The position numbers and the translations under genes were made by a program. Positions 1 to 12,229 of a stretch of DNA of 64,000 nucleotides are shown here, in pieces. The stretch spans positions 4,983,001-5,047,000 of the forward strand of contig JAZARR010000212.1 of NCBI GenBank assembly GCA_037389465.1. The letters are read 5' to 3'. A model generated the notes under the pieces. That model did not search any database. It worked only from the letters and a program-made list of their open reading frames with translations, and was not told the DNA's origin. The DNA is from Baylisascaris procyonis. Taxonomy: Eukaryota; Nematoda; Chromadorea; Rhabditida; Ascarididae. Numbering within the stretch: the first letter of the stretch is position 1; each line of letters opens with the position of its first letter.

Positions 1-3000
1 ATGAACATGGATTCATGTATGGAATTTGTGGACAAATCGAGCATTTTGAAGAGGATTTTTTCATTACAGTGACGATAGAAAGTAATATGGAGAGAAATGT
101 GAGTAGAATGAATGGTAAAAGTGCGATAAAGAAGACATGCGTACAAGTGGGGAGACGATGTGTTTCGGTTACTCCGTTAACATCAGCAATAAGCATCTCA
201 GGTGTACTCACGTCTAGTTCGAGTTGTCTTTCCATCAAATTCACCGAGCGACGACGTTTACGAATGTTATGTTCAACGCAATTTGGTGGCTAAAAATTTT
301 TTATTGAATATAAATCATCATTTAAATTAAAAATGTTATAATTTCATAGTTGTATTGGTGTAACTAATGGAATTTCGTTGCCAATAATACCGTTAAATTT
401 CCTCAACGATTGATTAAACAATTCTTCAATAAAAACTTTGGAATAAATTGCCACTGAATGCTATTTAATCATAGATAATGCAAGTTGAAAGAAGCGTTAT
501 TCAACTCTCTTGGTGATTTATCGTCGGTGATTTGTAAACTCAATAAATGCAACTAGAGAAAGTGAATGTAACATTGCATCAGTTCAATAGAGTTTTCTTC
601 ACCATTTATATTGTATAGCGTATTAGGATAATACCATAAACACTACAAAATTATCTCATTTGAAGAATTGTTGATGTGGAAAAGAATTTCAGGTGATTAA
701 CTCACTTTGATTTCGCCTATATCAAGAACACCCTTAATACATATAAATTATGTCGCTAAAAAGTGATATGTGAAAAGTTGTTGCCATTTTTTTAATCATC
801 TTTTTCAACAACAATTCCTAAAGCTTCATTTATGACTGAATTTGACTGAATTTTTTCCTTCAACTTTTACTCTAAATAAATCTTCAACTCATCAGTCAAT
901 AAAAAAAGAGGCGTCTCATGTCTGCAGCAATCCATTGGTCGCCTTCATTGCACTTTTTTTTTTTTTTAAATTTTAGCCTTTGTTCTCGTTTATTCCACTA
1001 ATCGTTCCAAAAATTTATCAGTTTTGTTTGTTTCAAAGATTTTGATGCTAAAGCGGAATATTTCTTAGTCAATCACCTATTAATTATTTCATTTCATTGG
1101 TTTACTCTAATAAAACGGATAAAGTGCTGAAGTTGATTCTTATTGTTTATTCAACAATTCAATTGTTATTCTTTGTTTAAGAGTAGAACAAATATAATAC
1201 GAGTAAAGCATGTACCGTAATACCAGCGCACAGCCCCATCCTCTTGTGACAGAGCTCGATTTGACATGTGAAATATAGTTGGTTCGAATCTGCATACTTA
1301 AAGACGTGACTCCGTGCATATGCTCGCATCGTTGTTGCATCATAGGTGAGTTCGCTTAGCAGAAAACTGTCAGTGGAACACCTCAAACAAAAACTTTCCA
1401 TCTAAATACTGTTAAGAAATATATTGAAGTACCGAAATAAACTTTTTACGGCTTACCAAAGCACACGATGCGATCCCACCACAGGAATTCTTTGAGAAAT
1501 TACCAATGATCAACGACCACCATATATCATTGCAAAAAAAGGCCTATTATCACCAAAAACTCAATAGGCATGAGAGTTTATTTTCTAGACTTTTAATATT
1601 CAGATAACAGTAAGGATCAGAGTTATAAATTTGCCTATATCAGTTCACATCTGTATCACATTTTCATTTCTGATCTCCCTCGATACAACGATTTGGTAGC
1701 AAGCTACGAAGTGAACAAATTTTGTTCCTATTTTGCTGCATGAGAACCTCAAAATTACCATAAAGATTTCGAGCAGCCTCTAGAAAGACAATGAAACAAT
1801 TTAGGGCGATCTGTGGATAGATCAGACAAATCGTATGAAGTGTGGCTTACCCTTCGAAGTCAATGACCGCATGTTGTTCACCTTCACCGTCCCTTACGAA
1901 ACACTTCTTAACAAGCATTCCCATTTCGGCACCAGTGCACTCCCAAACGTGAAACACCTGCAGCAGAGTATATAGTTTTCACTCAATAAATTATTCGTCT
2001 CTCTCATATTTTATAGTTTTTAGAAAATGAAAATCAGTAGACACATACATTTTAGAAGGTTCCACACCGCTTTTTGATTACTTACAAAGCTGTTTCGAGA
2101 TGAATTTTTATCATTCCGTACTTTAGAATATCTCATAGCCAAGCATTAGATTGAATGCTTTCAGGTATTACTGCAACATCAATGTTCACTATTTTTTAAG
2201 TGATCTGTGATAGATAATAAAGAATATTTCAGCATAAAATTTTTTTTATTAGGTTTCACGTTTATGTGTCTAAATTTAAAAGATTGCTCTAGCATGCACT
2301 CTGTGAAATGTTTATTCTTGAATGGATTAATTCAGAATTCATTGACAAAAACTTATATATGTGTTCATAAATGTTTTCAAGTGAATTGAAATCTTTTTTT
2401 TTCATTACTTTCGAATAATGAACACTATACCACACATTCAGTAATAATATTAATGCCATATTTAATATATATTGCTTGGAGCAGGTAATATTGATCGATG
2501 TTGAATAAAGGCTAAGACTTTATGTTCGCATAGATTTTCAACGTCAATCTGTTGCGAATTTCATAAATTAGCCCACTGAATTAAGTAATTGATTCCCACA
2601 TAATTTAAATAGAGAGCTAAAAGATTTGTTGTTCTTTACAACTTACCGTTTCGCCGATATTCGCAAATTTTATCTGTGGTCCATTGACGCTCTCATGTCT
2701 CACTGAATATTCACATATCGGCATTCTCAACTCATCCAATAATTCGGTTGGCAATAAAGCGCTATAATTTTAAGCATTTATCAGTTCTTTTCATCAATTT
2801 CGAATCGTTTCAAGCCGAAATTAAGTTCAAAAATTTATTGCTAAAGAGTATATACCTCAATGAATTTCATTGGGTCCAATCTCTTCGATCATACAGGCAA
2901 AATAATACACTCTGCATACACTTGCAAACAAAAAACAAATAGGGAAACACGCTAATGAGCCTACAGAAGGTTCTCGTTTTAGAGTTTATTCGGCAAGTAT

Positions 3001-5341
3001 CGGCAACAAGTTTTAGGTCTAATGAAGAAATTTATCACAGTAAAATAATTGCTTCTTGAACGATCTAATAGCGGATGGAGTGGATGGGGGAGGAAAACAT
3101 AGATACTAAAAAAAAACAAGGTCATGCATAAAACTCGCCGTATTAAATCATCGATCGGCTGTACAAATCCGCTATTAAAAAGTCATTTTCCTCTATTTTT
3201 TTGCCTAGTACTTTATCAATTGCAGTGGAATTTAGTTTAAAATTCTATTCATAGTTAAATATGCACGACTCATTAGAAGATCATCAATTGGAATGTTGGA
3301 GAGAATCACATATAAGGAAGTCATATATCCAAGCAGTCGATTGGTCCGGTGGGCTGAACTACCACACATCGTTTCAACGTCTTTGACACACTTATTTGCC
3401 TCTTGTTATAGTCGCTTTAGGAGGGAAATTTTTTGTTGCTTGATGTTTACTACTATAATTTTTGAGTGCTTCAAAATTTCCTTCTGGAAAAACACGATCC
3501 CACGGTAATTTTTCCTTTGCCTATCTCATCTTTTACGTACTATATTGTAGTATGGATTAAAACAATTGTAGCTTAAGCATAACTAGTGCTAAGATTAAAG
3601 CTTATTAAAATCTTTGATTTTGTCTATGTGGTAAATATGAATTAATGAGTGTATTTTCTTGTTCGAAGATAATAAAAGCAATGAACGAAGCAAATTAAAT
3701 AAAAATTTTCTGAAAGTTATATAGTCAATATGTTATTTAAAGTAAATAAAAATTTTAGCTGCTATAAATAGAGTCAATCCTTACCTGACTTTAACTGCTG
3801 CCGTAACAATTTCGTCTCGTTCCATATAAAAACATTTGACATTGAATGCACGATCATTTTTCGTTATAAAGCCAGCCGGATGGAATGAGACTATCAACGT
3901 TACAATGAAGTTAATTCCTCGAGGGTTAATCTGAAAGGATATTTGCTAATTGCAGGCAATTTGAGTGGAGTAACGCTTTTTTTTTAAGTGAGTGCAATTT
4001 AATGAAGATGCAATATACTTGAACACACAGCGAATGTGAACGAAAATAAAGAAAAGTGATACACTAATAAATCTCTTTATTATATCTAAAATATTTTAAA
4101 AGTTATGCTATTATGAGATAAGATCTAAACAATTCCAAGCAAGAAATTGAAGTTTCTGTCGAAATTATTGCCATTAAATGAATAACGCCACATTTAAGAG
4201 GCTCATTGACTTTCTCATAAAGCCCCTTTTGATTCTGCAGTGGTGAAGCTATTGAATTCGTTGTATTTTCGTTCATTTTGTTGAGGAAATATTTCAAAAC
4301 ATTCGGTTGAAAGTATACAATACATCAGTATCTTTAATTGATTTAAATGAAAGCAACTATAGTATATGGTGCGATGTCGATTATAGAAAAAATTGATCGC
4401 TTTCAGGTGGAAATTACTCACCGATCGAAGACGTTGCATACCACAGTTACCAAGAGATACAGAATAGGAGTTGGAGCTATTATTGCCATAGGATTGCTTG
4501 CATGATGCATCTTTTGTATGCCCTTTCACGAATATATTGCCTCGAAATGGTTTCGCTGTTAGAATGTCCAATGCAAGCTCATTCTTTTCGCAGAACACTT
4601 TTGGCACACCTCAATATTTCCCTCATTATTCAACTAATAGTCAATGATGTGCTTATTTAAATTTATTTAAAATTGTATTATGGAAACGTTATTATGGAAA
4701 CGTTAGAGTGCAAAGGATTAGCGAGTGGATCGGTTGAAATCCGAAAGCATTATTCCGTATTTTTTTTATTTTCTGTAACTTATGCGGCTAGTCTATCAAA
4801 TTAGTGGAATATATTAGCGGATAATGCGTTAGCTCCTTTTACTACGCTCCTTCACTTCTTTTTTTTTAAGAGATAAGACTGCATTTTATATCACTTGATG
4901 GATCAGCCTATATTTGAATATAATTTGCTCAGATCTACAAAGCAACGCGAAATGTTTCAGACGTATGCAGGAAGGCAATTTTATTTGCTTTAACAAAAAA
5001 GCAGACGAGTGATTCTAGGCATAACTTCGCAGATATTATTTTAATACCGAAAATAATCTGCGAGCGGAAGTGCAAATGAAGTGGATTTTCAAGTTCCTTT
5101 TATCCATACTTTTGAAAAATGAGGCGTATAATCTTAAGAAAGTTCTAAATTAATTGTTACTAAAAATTTCAACAAAAAATGAATTAAAAACTATCGATGA
5201 AGTCAGTCCACTCATTTCTCTACTAAACGATAAAAAATATTTTCAGATGGAATGTATCAACAATATCTGAGGACGCTTACCCACTACATAATTGTCGACA
5301 TAGGCGAACGTCGGAGGTAGTAGGAGCAACGCGAGCAGCAT
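1..5341 (-). CDS. ZP-domain cuticlin-like transmembrane protein, 3' end missing
   Basis: Likely a secreted or membrane-anchored cuticle matrix protein of the nematode cuticlin (ZP domain) family. Seven minus-strand exons join in phase: 5281-5341, 4422-4609, 3785-3930, 2647-2761, 1851-1957, 1216-1381 and 1-289, giving 357 residues before the window edge. Met 5341 is the first in-frame ATG after a stop and opens a signal peptide (MLLALLLLPPTFA). The ZP domain follows, starting VDNYVVGVPKVFC, with SFHPAGF and CFYMERDE near the middle and VFHVWEC, MLVKKCF and DGEGE in the second half; about 12 cysteines are visible. After it come a dibasic furin-type site (RKRRR, about residues 271-275), a hydrophobic helix (about 313-337, FFIALLPFILLTFL) and a short cysteine-containing tail. 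This order is the standard cuticlin design. The exact paralogue is not recognised. Introns are 474-889 bp except the last, 926 bp. Confidence 0.88.
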
Positions 5342-8242
5342 AGAGGCACGATGAACGATAAACGATCGACGTTGAAGGCCAAACGGCTGCTAATCGAGTT
5401 CGCACCGCCCTCATGAGTTCAAGTATCTATGCTACAGGAAATCTCTAATTTAACGATGACCCATTTGACCAATTTACGGTGATCATCAATTGGCCAATGA
5501 ACGCATTCGAAGATTTACGTCAACGTTTACTTAACAGTATTCGTTTCGCTTACGAACGCATTCCTCGGTGACTATCGTTTACTTAACCAACAGCTAAACA
5601 GAAACAAATTACATTCAAATGAAAAGGACTGAGCATAAGTATTAATGCGTTTTCATGGCTTCGATTTTATGATGCCCCACTTTTGCACATCCTCAACTTT
5701 CCTTTCCCATGCCATCCTCCATCTCATGTTTTATGAGGGAGCTTTCTCATTCCGAAACGGTTAATAAAAACTTGTAGCATGTATCTGTAGAAATGGGAAA
5801 ATTAAAATGAAACAGTTTGTTTTCAAGAATATGAAATAAATTAAAATGGTATCTAAAAACATGCTTTATTTCTCGAACATTTAAACGAATACATCGAATA
5901 CGCCTTATTAGAACAAATGGACTACAAACAGAAGAGACTTTGAGCAGGCGCAGAGGAACAACTCTGTCCAAGCTTTAATCACTGCGAGACATGAAATACT
6001 TTACTGGGCGTCAGTTGATACATCGTTTGGATGGCATGAATCACATCAGCACAGCTCTCCTATTTTAGCATGTAGCATACTACTGAGGATTTATAATAAG
6101 GCAGAAGGCTGCCACTAACATATTCGTTTTACGAATCTTTGCTTATCTTTGTTACTAAACTTATATAATTATTAGGCGTAGTGAGTGGCTCGTAAAAGTG
6201 TGCAATATTCAGTGATATAGCTATTGATGAAAGCAAACTACGATCTTTTTAATTCTGCTATGCACCTTCAATGTTTTTGAATAAGCACACTAAATAAGAT
6301 GCAACGCTTTCTCATATACTTGCAATTGCAATGTCGAAGGGCATATTCAAGCCCACTTGATTCAAATAATTTCTCTTTATTTTTGAAGGATTTCGAGTTT
6401 ATACTGATGATACTGTTAGCTATGGTCAAAATATATGTTCTGAGAAAGCAACAATTGAATATTTTTGTCTTTAGCCTTCTAATACTTTTACTTTTGCAGT
6501 AAAATACCTTGAATATTAGATGCGATAGGTATAGATGACCTCATTTGTAATTATGCTTATATTTGAATAAAGTGATTTAGTGCAGACACTATCAAAACAC
6601 ATAAAACGCTTTACTTGGAAATATTTACAAAGAAATTTTTATTTTTTAATATATATATGAAAGAAATAAGAAGCGCAACTTATTATGACGAAAGCGAGAA
6701 TAATCACAGAGATATTTATGTCGTGTACCGCAACATTTCAGCAACAATTGAAAGCCATTAATCAGCGCTGTGTTTGTCAACTCATGAGGGAAATCCCTGA
6801 CCTCTCTCCTTACTTTCTAGAAGTATAACGGTATCAGAAACCTCTTCTCTGATATTATAGTACGTAACTATCGATCCTGCTTGAAAAAAAAAACCCTTTC
6901 GAAACTATCCACTCAAGCGCTAATAAAACTTTCCTTATCCATCATACATGGATAAGGGAACATCAGAAATATCACTGTTGTACGCTTTCTGCAGCCCAGA
7001 GACACTCCAATTATGCCCACTGACCGTGGTTTATAAATCGGTGTAGTCCGAACGTTTTAGGCCGTTGTGGGTGGGCGAATGCGGTACATCGAGAGAGGCT
7101 TCAACAAAAATGCCTCGACTATAAAAACAATTATCGTTTGCAAAGACTCTTTCTCTCAAGGCACATTGGTGAACACAGCTTGCCTCAAACATCAAAACCG
7201 GATACGTTTCTAAGTTCACTGTTAAGATGATGGCTTCTATTCTTAATTTCGAAATTCATTCCTGTTGGAAGTTTTCGCTTGAAACTTTTCAAGCCAAAAT
7301 TTCTGAATGATCGCCTTTCGATATGATCGATTTGCACAAAAAAAAAAAATTCCTAAGCTATACTTTTCAGATACTTTTTATGGCGCGTTAGCTTGCGAAA
7401 AACAGCCTTCCGAATCCTTAAACAGGTGACTCTGCTTGGAAGAATCATAAAACTCATCTAGATTGCAACAACGATGAAATTTGCTTTTTTTTGCTCAAGT
7501 ATGCTAACTATTTACATGAAGACCTTTCGAATCTATCATCCTTCATCTCATTGCCTTTTCTTTTTCTAATTCCCATCCTTCACCGATTTTCTATTTGAGC
7601 ATTCATTCATAACAAATGAATTTCTTAATTTAATCCGAATTCGTATTTTTCAGATAAACTCGAAATTTATTAACTGAGGGCGGCATTTATTAGTTTTATA
7701 GAGAGGTCAATTAAATTTAGCGAAGGTAAATTAACGAATATTACCCGAAGATTGGAGAGATTATTAAAATGCTTGTTGGGTTGTGTACCCAAAGAAGAAA
7801 TTTGAAGCGGACCTCCAAAGAAGTAGGGAAAAAAATTTTGCAAACGTCAAGTACGGTAAACTACGACTTGAAAGGCGCTTATTAAAGGTTAAACATACTG
7901 CAAAAACAATAACTATGCTCAATAAAGCGAGGAAAGTGTACAGTTCAACGCGTTACAGAGTCACAAGGTCAGCCGGTTGCATATTGCATAAAACAAGTGA
8001 AAGGACCGACTACGACTTGTAAAATCAACCAGGAAATTGACGTTACTATATGGATATCTGAGTTTTAGTAATTGGGAGAGGGAGGGGGGCAGATACTAAA
8101 TTTGGATAAGTCTGAATCTGAAAAATAGTGTTGAATTTTTCTTTTTTTTTTTAAATTGCCACCTTGAATTTTGAACGTTTTGAATTTGAAATGAGATATT
8201 ATTGCGCTACAATATACCTCCAAAGTTGGGCATCCCATGAGT
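5342..8242. other. Intergenic region between the cuticlin-like and GFOD-like genes
   Basis: No gene is supported here. It lies upstream of the cuticlin-like gene and downstream of the GFOD-like gene, both on the minus strand, so it should hold the cuticlin promoter. Short open frames at 5747-5971 (minus), 7031-7219 (minus) and 7783-8022 (plus) have no recognisable domain, no good splice context and no similarity I know. A few homopolymer T and A runs are the only other features. Confidence 0.5.
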
Positions 8243-10592
8243 TCATTGTAGAAGTGATGTGAATATGCAATGAACAAGGGAGAGTTCACTTGGTCCATGG
8301 AGGGGTTTGTCAGCGTTCAACGCATTGAGTGCTCCATCACGAATAATCGATTCGACAGTACCATCACCACGCCAAAGGACACTCTGTCCCTCCAGACGAT
8401 CCAAGACTAGTGTATCCGTATCCATATGCAGCGTACCCGAGTCGCCACGAATACGAATCGAGAGTGAGTCAGTGCTCGAAGCGGTCAATCGTATCGTCGC
8501 TACCAAAGAGCCGAATCCGATCTGCATATGTGCCGTGTCAAGCTCATGTAAACGGAAATGGTCAACTACCGAACTACGTTCACGATGCGTTACAGCGATT
8601 GGTCTTGGTTGCTGAACGCCGCATAACGATGCCAATGCATCAATTAACTCATGCCCATATTTATGAAGACTAGTCGACGCATCATAGCATAGTCGTTCTT
8701 TCTCGCAGATTCTTGCTTCAAATGTCGACTCAACATAAACATTTTGTAGAGTACCGATACTATTCAGTGATGAGCGTAACACTGCGAACGGAGACGAATA
8801 CTTCAATGGATAGATAACGTGAGTTGGTGAAGCGAAACGAGACGCAAATTCGGCCATCACACGTGCACATTCGATTGTTAATGCTGCAGCACCAATACAT
8901 ATTACGCTCTTCTTTGATGCTGAAACAGAGAAAAAAAAACTTTAGAATTGTATCAACTGTATCAGCAGTTAGTCTCGTTTTATTACTCCTGAATCACATA
9001 CAAATGTACCTTTCTTCAAAACTAAGCGCTCGTTTTTTATTGCCCCTCTCTGTGATTGTTATACTATCTCTGGCACTTTTTTTTTGCTACGATACAGAAC
9101 GTATTCGGATTTTTAATGCACGTCGTGCAGAACTTACATCAAATTTCACAATTTCGTAGTGATGAATACTATATGGCATTAGTAATTTAGCTCATTTTGA
9201 ATTAATGTTACTTGAAGAAGGAAAGTAATTTTATGGCCGATTTTAAGTTTAACCTTAAAAAAATGGGAACTGAAAGAAAGAACCTTGCGCTTGAACGCAG
9301 AATAAAGCATTATGACTGGGATGACCGGCAATGATAACCGTCTGTGTATCGGCTCTCGAAATGAGTTGATAAGCTGTATGCGATACTGATGGCACATCGT
9401 TATCTGCGGCCAATTGGATACTGCGTTCTGCATCTGGACACCAAATCGCTGCAAACATATCAGTTAGCATTCACGCATTCGTGATCACTATAAATTTTGA
9501 TATATAGCAATATGTAATTGAATTTTGCAACTGCAAAGCATAATATAGATGACATCATTTCAAGCACTTATAGTATAACTATATTTTAAAGATTTTCAAC
9601 AATGTATTAAGACATACTTCGTGGCGGAAATGTCAGTGTTGTCTGCTTAAATTTTCTGTAAAAGTTTCGCTCAAATTTATGTAAAATTTTCATAAACGTA
9701 GGATGAGCGGTAATCGTTGCCATAATTAAATGAGCATCAATACATCCGAAAAAAAGTGGAGTTACAAGGTGTACGAGTTGCATTTCCAATATAATAATAG
9801 AAATTGAAAAAAAATTAGATTTAATTCATCATGGCTTGTGAAGCAGTTATTTTACTCGAATCATTCAGAAATGCTTTTAAATTTTCAAGCATAAACTGCA
9901 AGATTCGGGTGAAATCTGGAAATCTGATCCCGAAAATAGAACCAATCACTAAAAGCTTGGTGCAAAGTAAAGTAACAAATGAGAAGGAACGTCAATAGAA
10001 ATGGTACCACATATATATTTGCCTATGAGCCGACTTGGCCAATGGCTATCCAAATATGTGACAACAACGAATAAAACGCCTAAAAATGTATCGCTTAATG
10101 GAAACGATTAGTTGTGTGAACTTTTTTTTTTTGTTAGCGTTATTGATCACTGGAAGAATGAATCAGATTTTAATTCATAACAAATGTGATAAATCGTAAA
10201 GTTTATGGTCAATGATAAGTTTAAATCGCTGAATTTAATTCTCAAAACGAAAATAATATTTTAGGTGATATTTGCTGCAAAAAATGCTTCTTCCGGCGTT
10301 TTTTTTTAATTATTACCTTTATTAGGTCTAAAAATTTAATAGAAATGACAGTACCCTACCATTCCAAGCAGTGCAAAGATGTACAAAATATATGGATGGA
10401 TAGCGACTGCTCAAAAATTACAAAGACATTCATACGCTTAGCAAAGAATTAAGCATATTTACCTATGGGAAGAAAATTGTAAAGAAAACCTTTAAGCTCG
10501 AAGCGTTGAACTTTAGTTATTAAACGAACGTAATACTCAACGAGACGTGCATCACTGCATAGCAATCCAACCGACTGCTTTGCGTCGGTCAT
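8243..10592 (-). CDS. GFOD-like protein (Gfo/Idh/MocA fold), probably non-catalytic
   Basis: Three exons on the minus strand, 10490-10592, 9284-9448 and 8243-8919, splice in phase to 314 residues. The order matches glucose-fructose oxidoreductase domain proteins (GFOD1/2): an N-terminal Rossmann half (VGLLCSDARLVEYYV, then AIWCPDAERSIQLAADNDV and TVIIAGHPSHNALF), a linker (SVICIGAAALTIECA) and the C-terminal beta-sheet half (GSLVATIRL, RGDSGTLHM). Two things are odd. The glycine-rich GxGxxG loop that binds NAD(P) is absent, and the EKP motif with its catalytic lysine is replaced at ICIGAAAL. Human GFOD proteins also diverge at EKP, so a binding or structural role is likelier than dehydrogenase activity. 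At 314 residues it is shorter than the roughly 390 of vertebrate GFOD. The frame closes at 8243 while another frame stays open to 8065, so a frameshift or missed exon at the 3' end is possible. Donors are weak (GTTTTC, GTTCTT). Confidence 0.68.
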
Positions 10593-12229
10593 CGCCACAC
10601 ACGAGCGGTTTCGTCTATACACCTTTTACGCGAACTTCGTTCAGCCGCCCTCATTACGCTCACCTTGAACGCATCGGCAATTTCCATAAATTTGCTTCAT
10701 AACCACGAAAATAAGGCTGGTCCAGTCGTTTATAGGTGTACTCAACCATACTCAAACATTATAGAACAAATATTTCTATGCAATTCGATAAACTTAAGCG
10801 GCAATAATTAACGCCAACATATATGATGGTGATTTGTGCTCTATGAAACGCAATTTAGGTTCCAAAAACGATTTTCTGTGAGAAAAAAATATGCGCGAAA
10901 CTAAAATTAAAACTTAATTTTGGCGTATTTCAGTGATAAACATTTGATGGTGGTGGAGGTTTTATGCATCATTAAGTTGATTATTGAGTAGGACGAAATT
11001 ATTGGAAGCTTCGAGGTTGCATTTTTGTAAATTATTCTAGGTTAATCTGATTTTATTGATGAAGTTCTTCTTTCGTCGGGTAAGTTTTGTACAACATAAA
11101 ACACTAAAGTCCGATTTTTTTTTTTTTTTTGTTGAGAGAGAGAAGTGGATATTAATTTTACGTCTGCAGTAAAATTTCTTGCCGAATAACTGTCGAAAAT
11201 ATTTAAATTCGAAGCAAATTTATTTAATGACAAAAGTAAATTAGCTTAAATCGAATTCGTCGCAGAAAAAGAACTCTTTTGGTTGATGGTTAAATCTGTA
11301 GCGTTAAATAATTCTATAGTTCAAGGAGCTGTAGTTTCAGCCGTCTTATGAAGTGATTCTACTGAAAGAGTAACTCATATTAGCTCATAGTAGGTTGATT
11401 TCTTGTGTTCGTTGAAGCAATATGATTAAACTTTGCGTTAATGAGATGACTTTATAAGAATTCATTAAGCGGAAGTGCAAAAATCCACGTTCACAGCATT
11501 GAATGATTGCCGTTGTGCCTTCTGTAAGAACGGATTTGCATTCATCGGTGCTCTTAAATGACGCCAAATGTCCATTGCCATGCTTTATTTCTTAATTGGT
11601 CTTCTCTTTTCATTGAAGATGTGAACTTTGTGCACAGTGAATTCGTTTTTCTTTCCTTGTTCATTTTCCCTCTTCAAGTAATCTTTGTTTTTCCCATTAT
11701 TGTGGTGGATAGAGGCGGGGAGGGGAAAGGGAGAGGGGGAGGGATGAGGCTGCATATAATCTTTACATGACCACCTTCAATGCGATCAATTTGTTGATGT
11801 GCACGCTATGCTATATTGAGTACGATGGTGTTATACTGGTGCATTAGTTATTTTTCGATATAACGACTAAATGGGTGCCTCACCGATTTTCCCGCAGAGT
11901 TAGGTGGTGATACTAAGTGTGATTGAAAAATTAAGTGAGACTTGAGGTAACAATTGCTGAAGTATTCACGTTTCAAGGAGATAGGCTCGGAGGATAGTAA
12001 GGGAGTGATACTTCTCTTAGTTATTTCACATAAAAAAACTGAGTTGTGTTACTTGTAAGTGAATAACTTTTTTAATGGCATCTTTTACTCTCTGAATTTA
12101 TTGCCTAACGTCATCGGATGCATTCTTTTCGCAATTAAGGATGTGGATTAAATTTGGCCTCAGTTGGAAATAGGGCCAAGATCGGATCTAATCTAGGCTG
12201 TTTAATCAACAAGTCTTTGCAGATCGAAG
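10593..12229. promoter_or_regulatory. Divergent intergenic region between GFOD-like gene and eme-1
   Basis: The GFOD-like gene starts leftwards at 10592 and eme-1 starts rightwards at 12230, so this 1.6 kb should contain both promoters. The first 100 bases are noticeably CpG-rich (10585-10690, with TCG, GCG and CGA clusters) compared with the AT-rich remainder. A purine-rich, G-rich stretch lies at 11711-11745. No TATA box or conserved element can be named with confidence, and no coding exon was found. The promoter role is inferred from position. Confidence 0.45.

Noticed and set aside
206..211. GTGAGT word on the minus strand as the end of the last visible cuticlin exon
   Set aside because: The frame continues through it into a transmembrane helix exactly where cuticlins have one, so read-through is the better model.
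7783..8022. Lysine- and arginine-rich 79-codon frame as a small gene
   Set aside because: No domain, no splice or start context, and basic composition is common for A-rich DNA.
8307..8673. Plus-strand frames of 87-102 codons
   Set aside because: They lie antisense to the large third exon of the GFOD-like gene and have no domain of their own.
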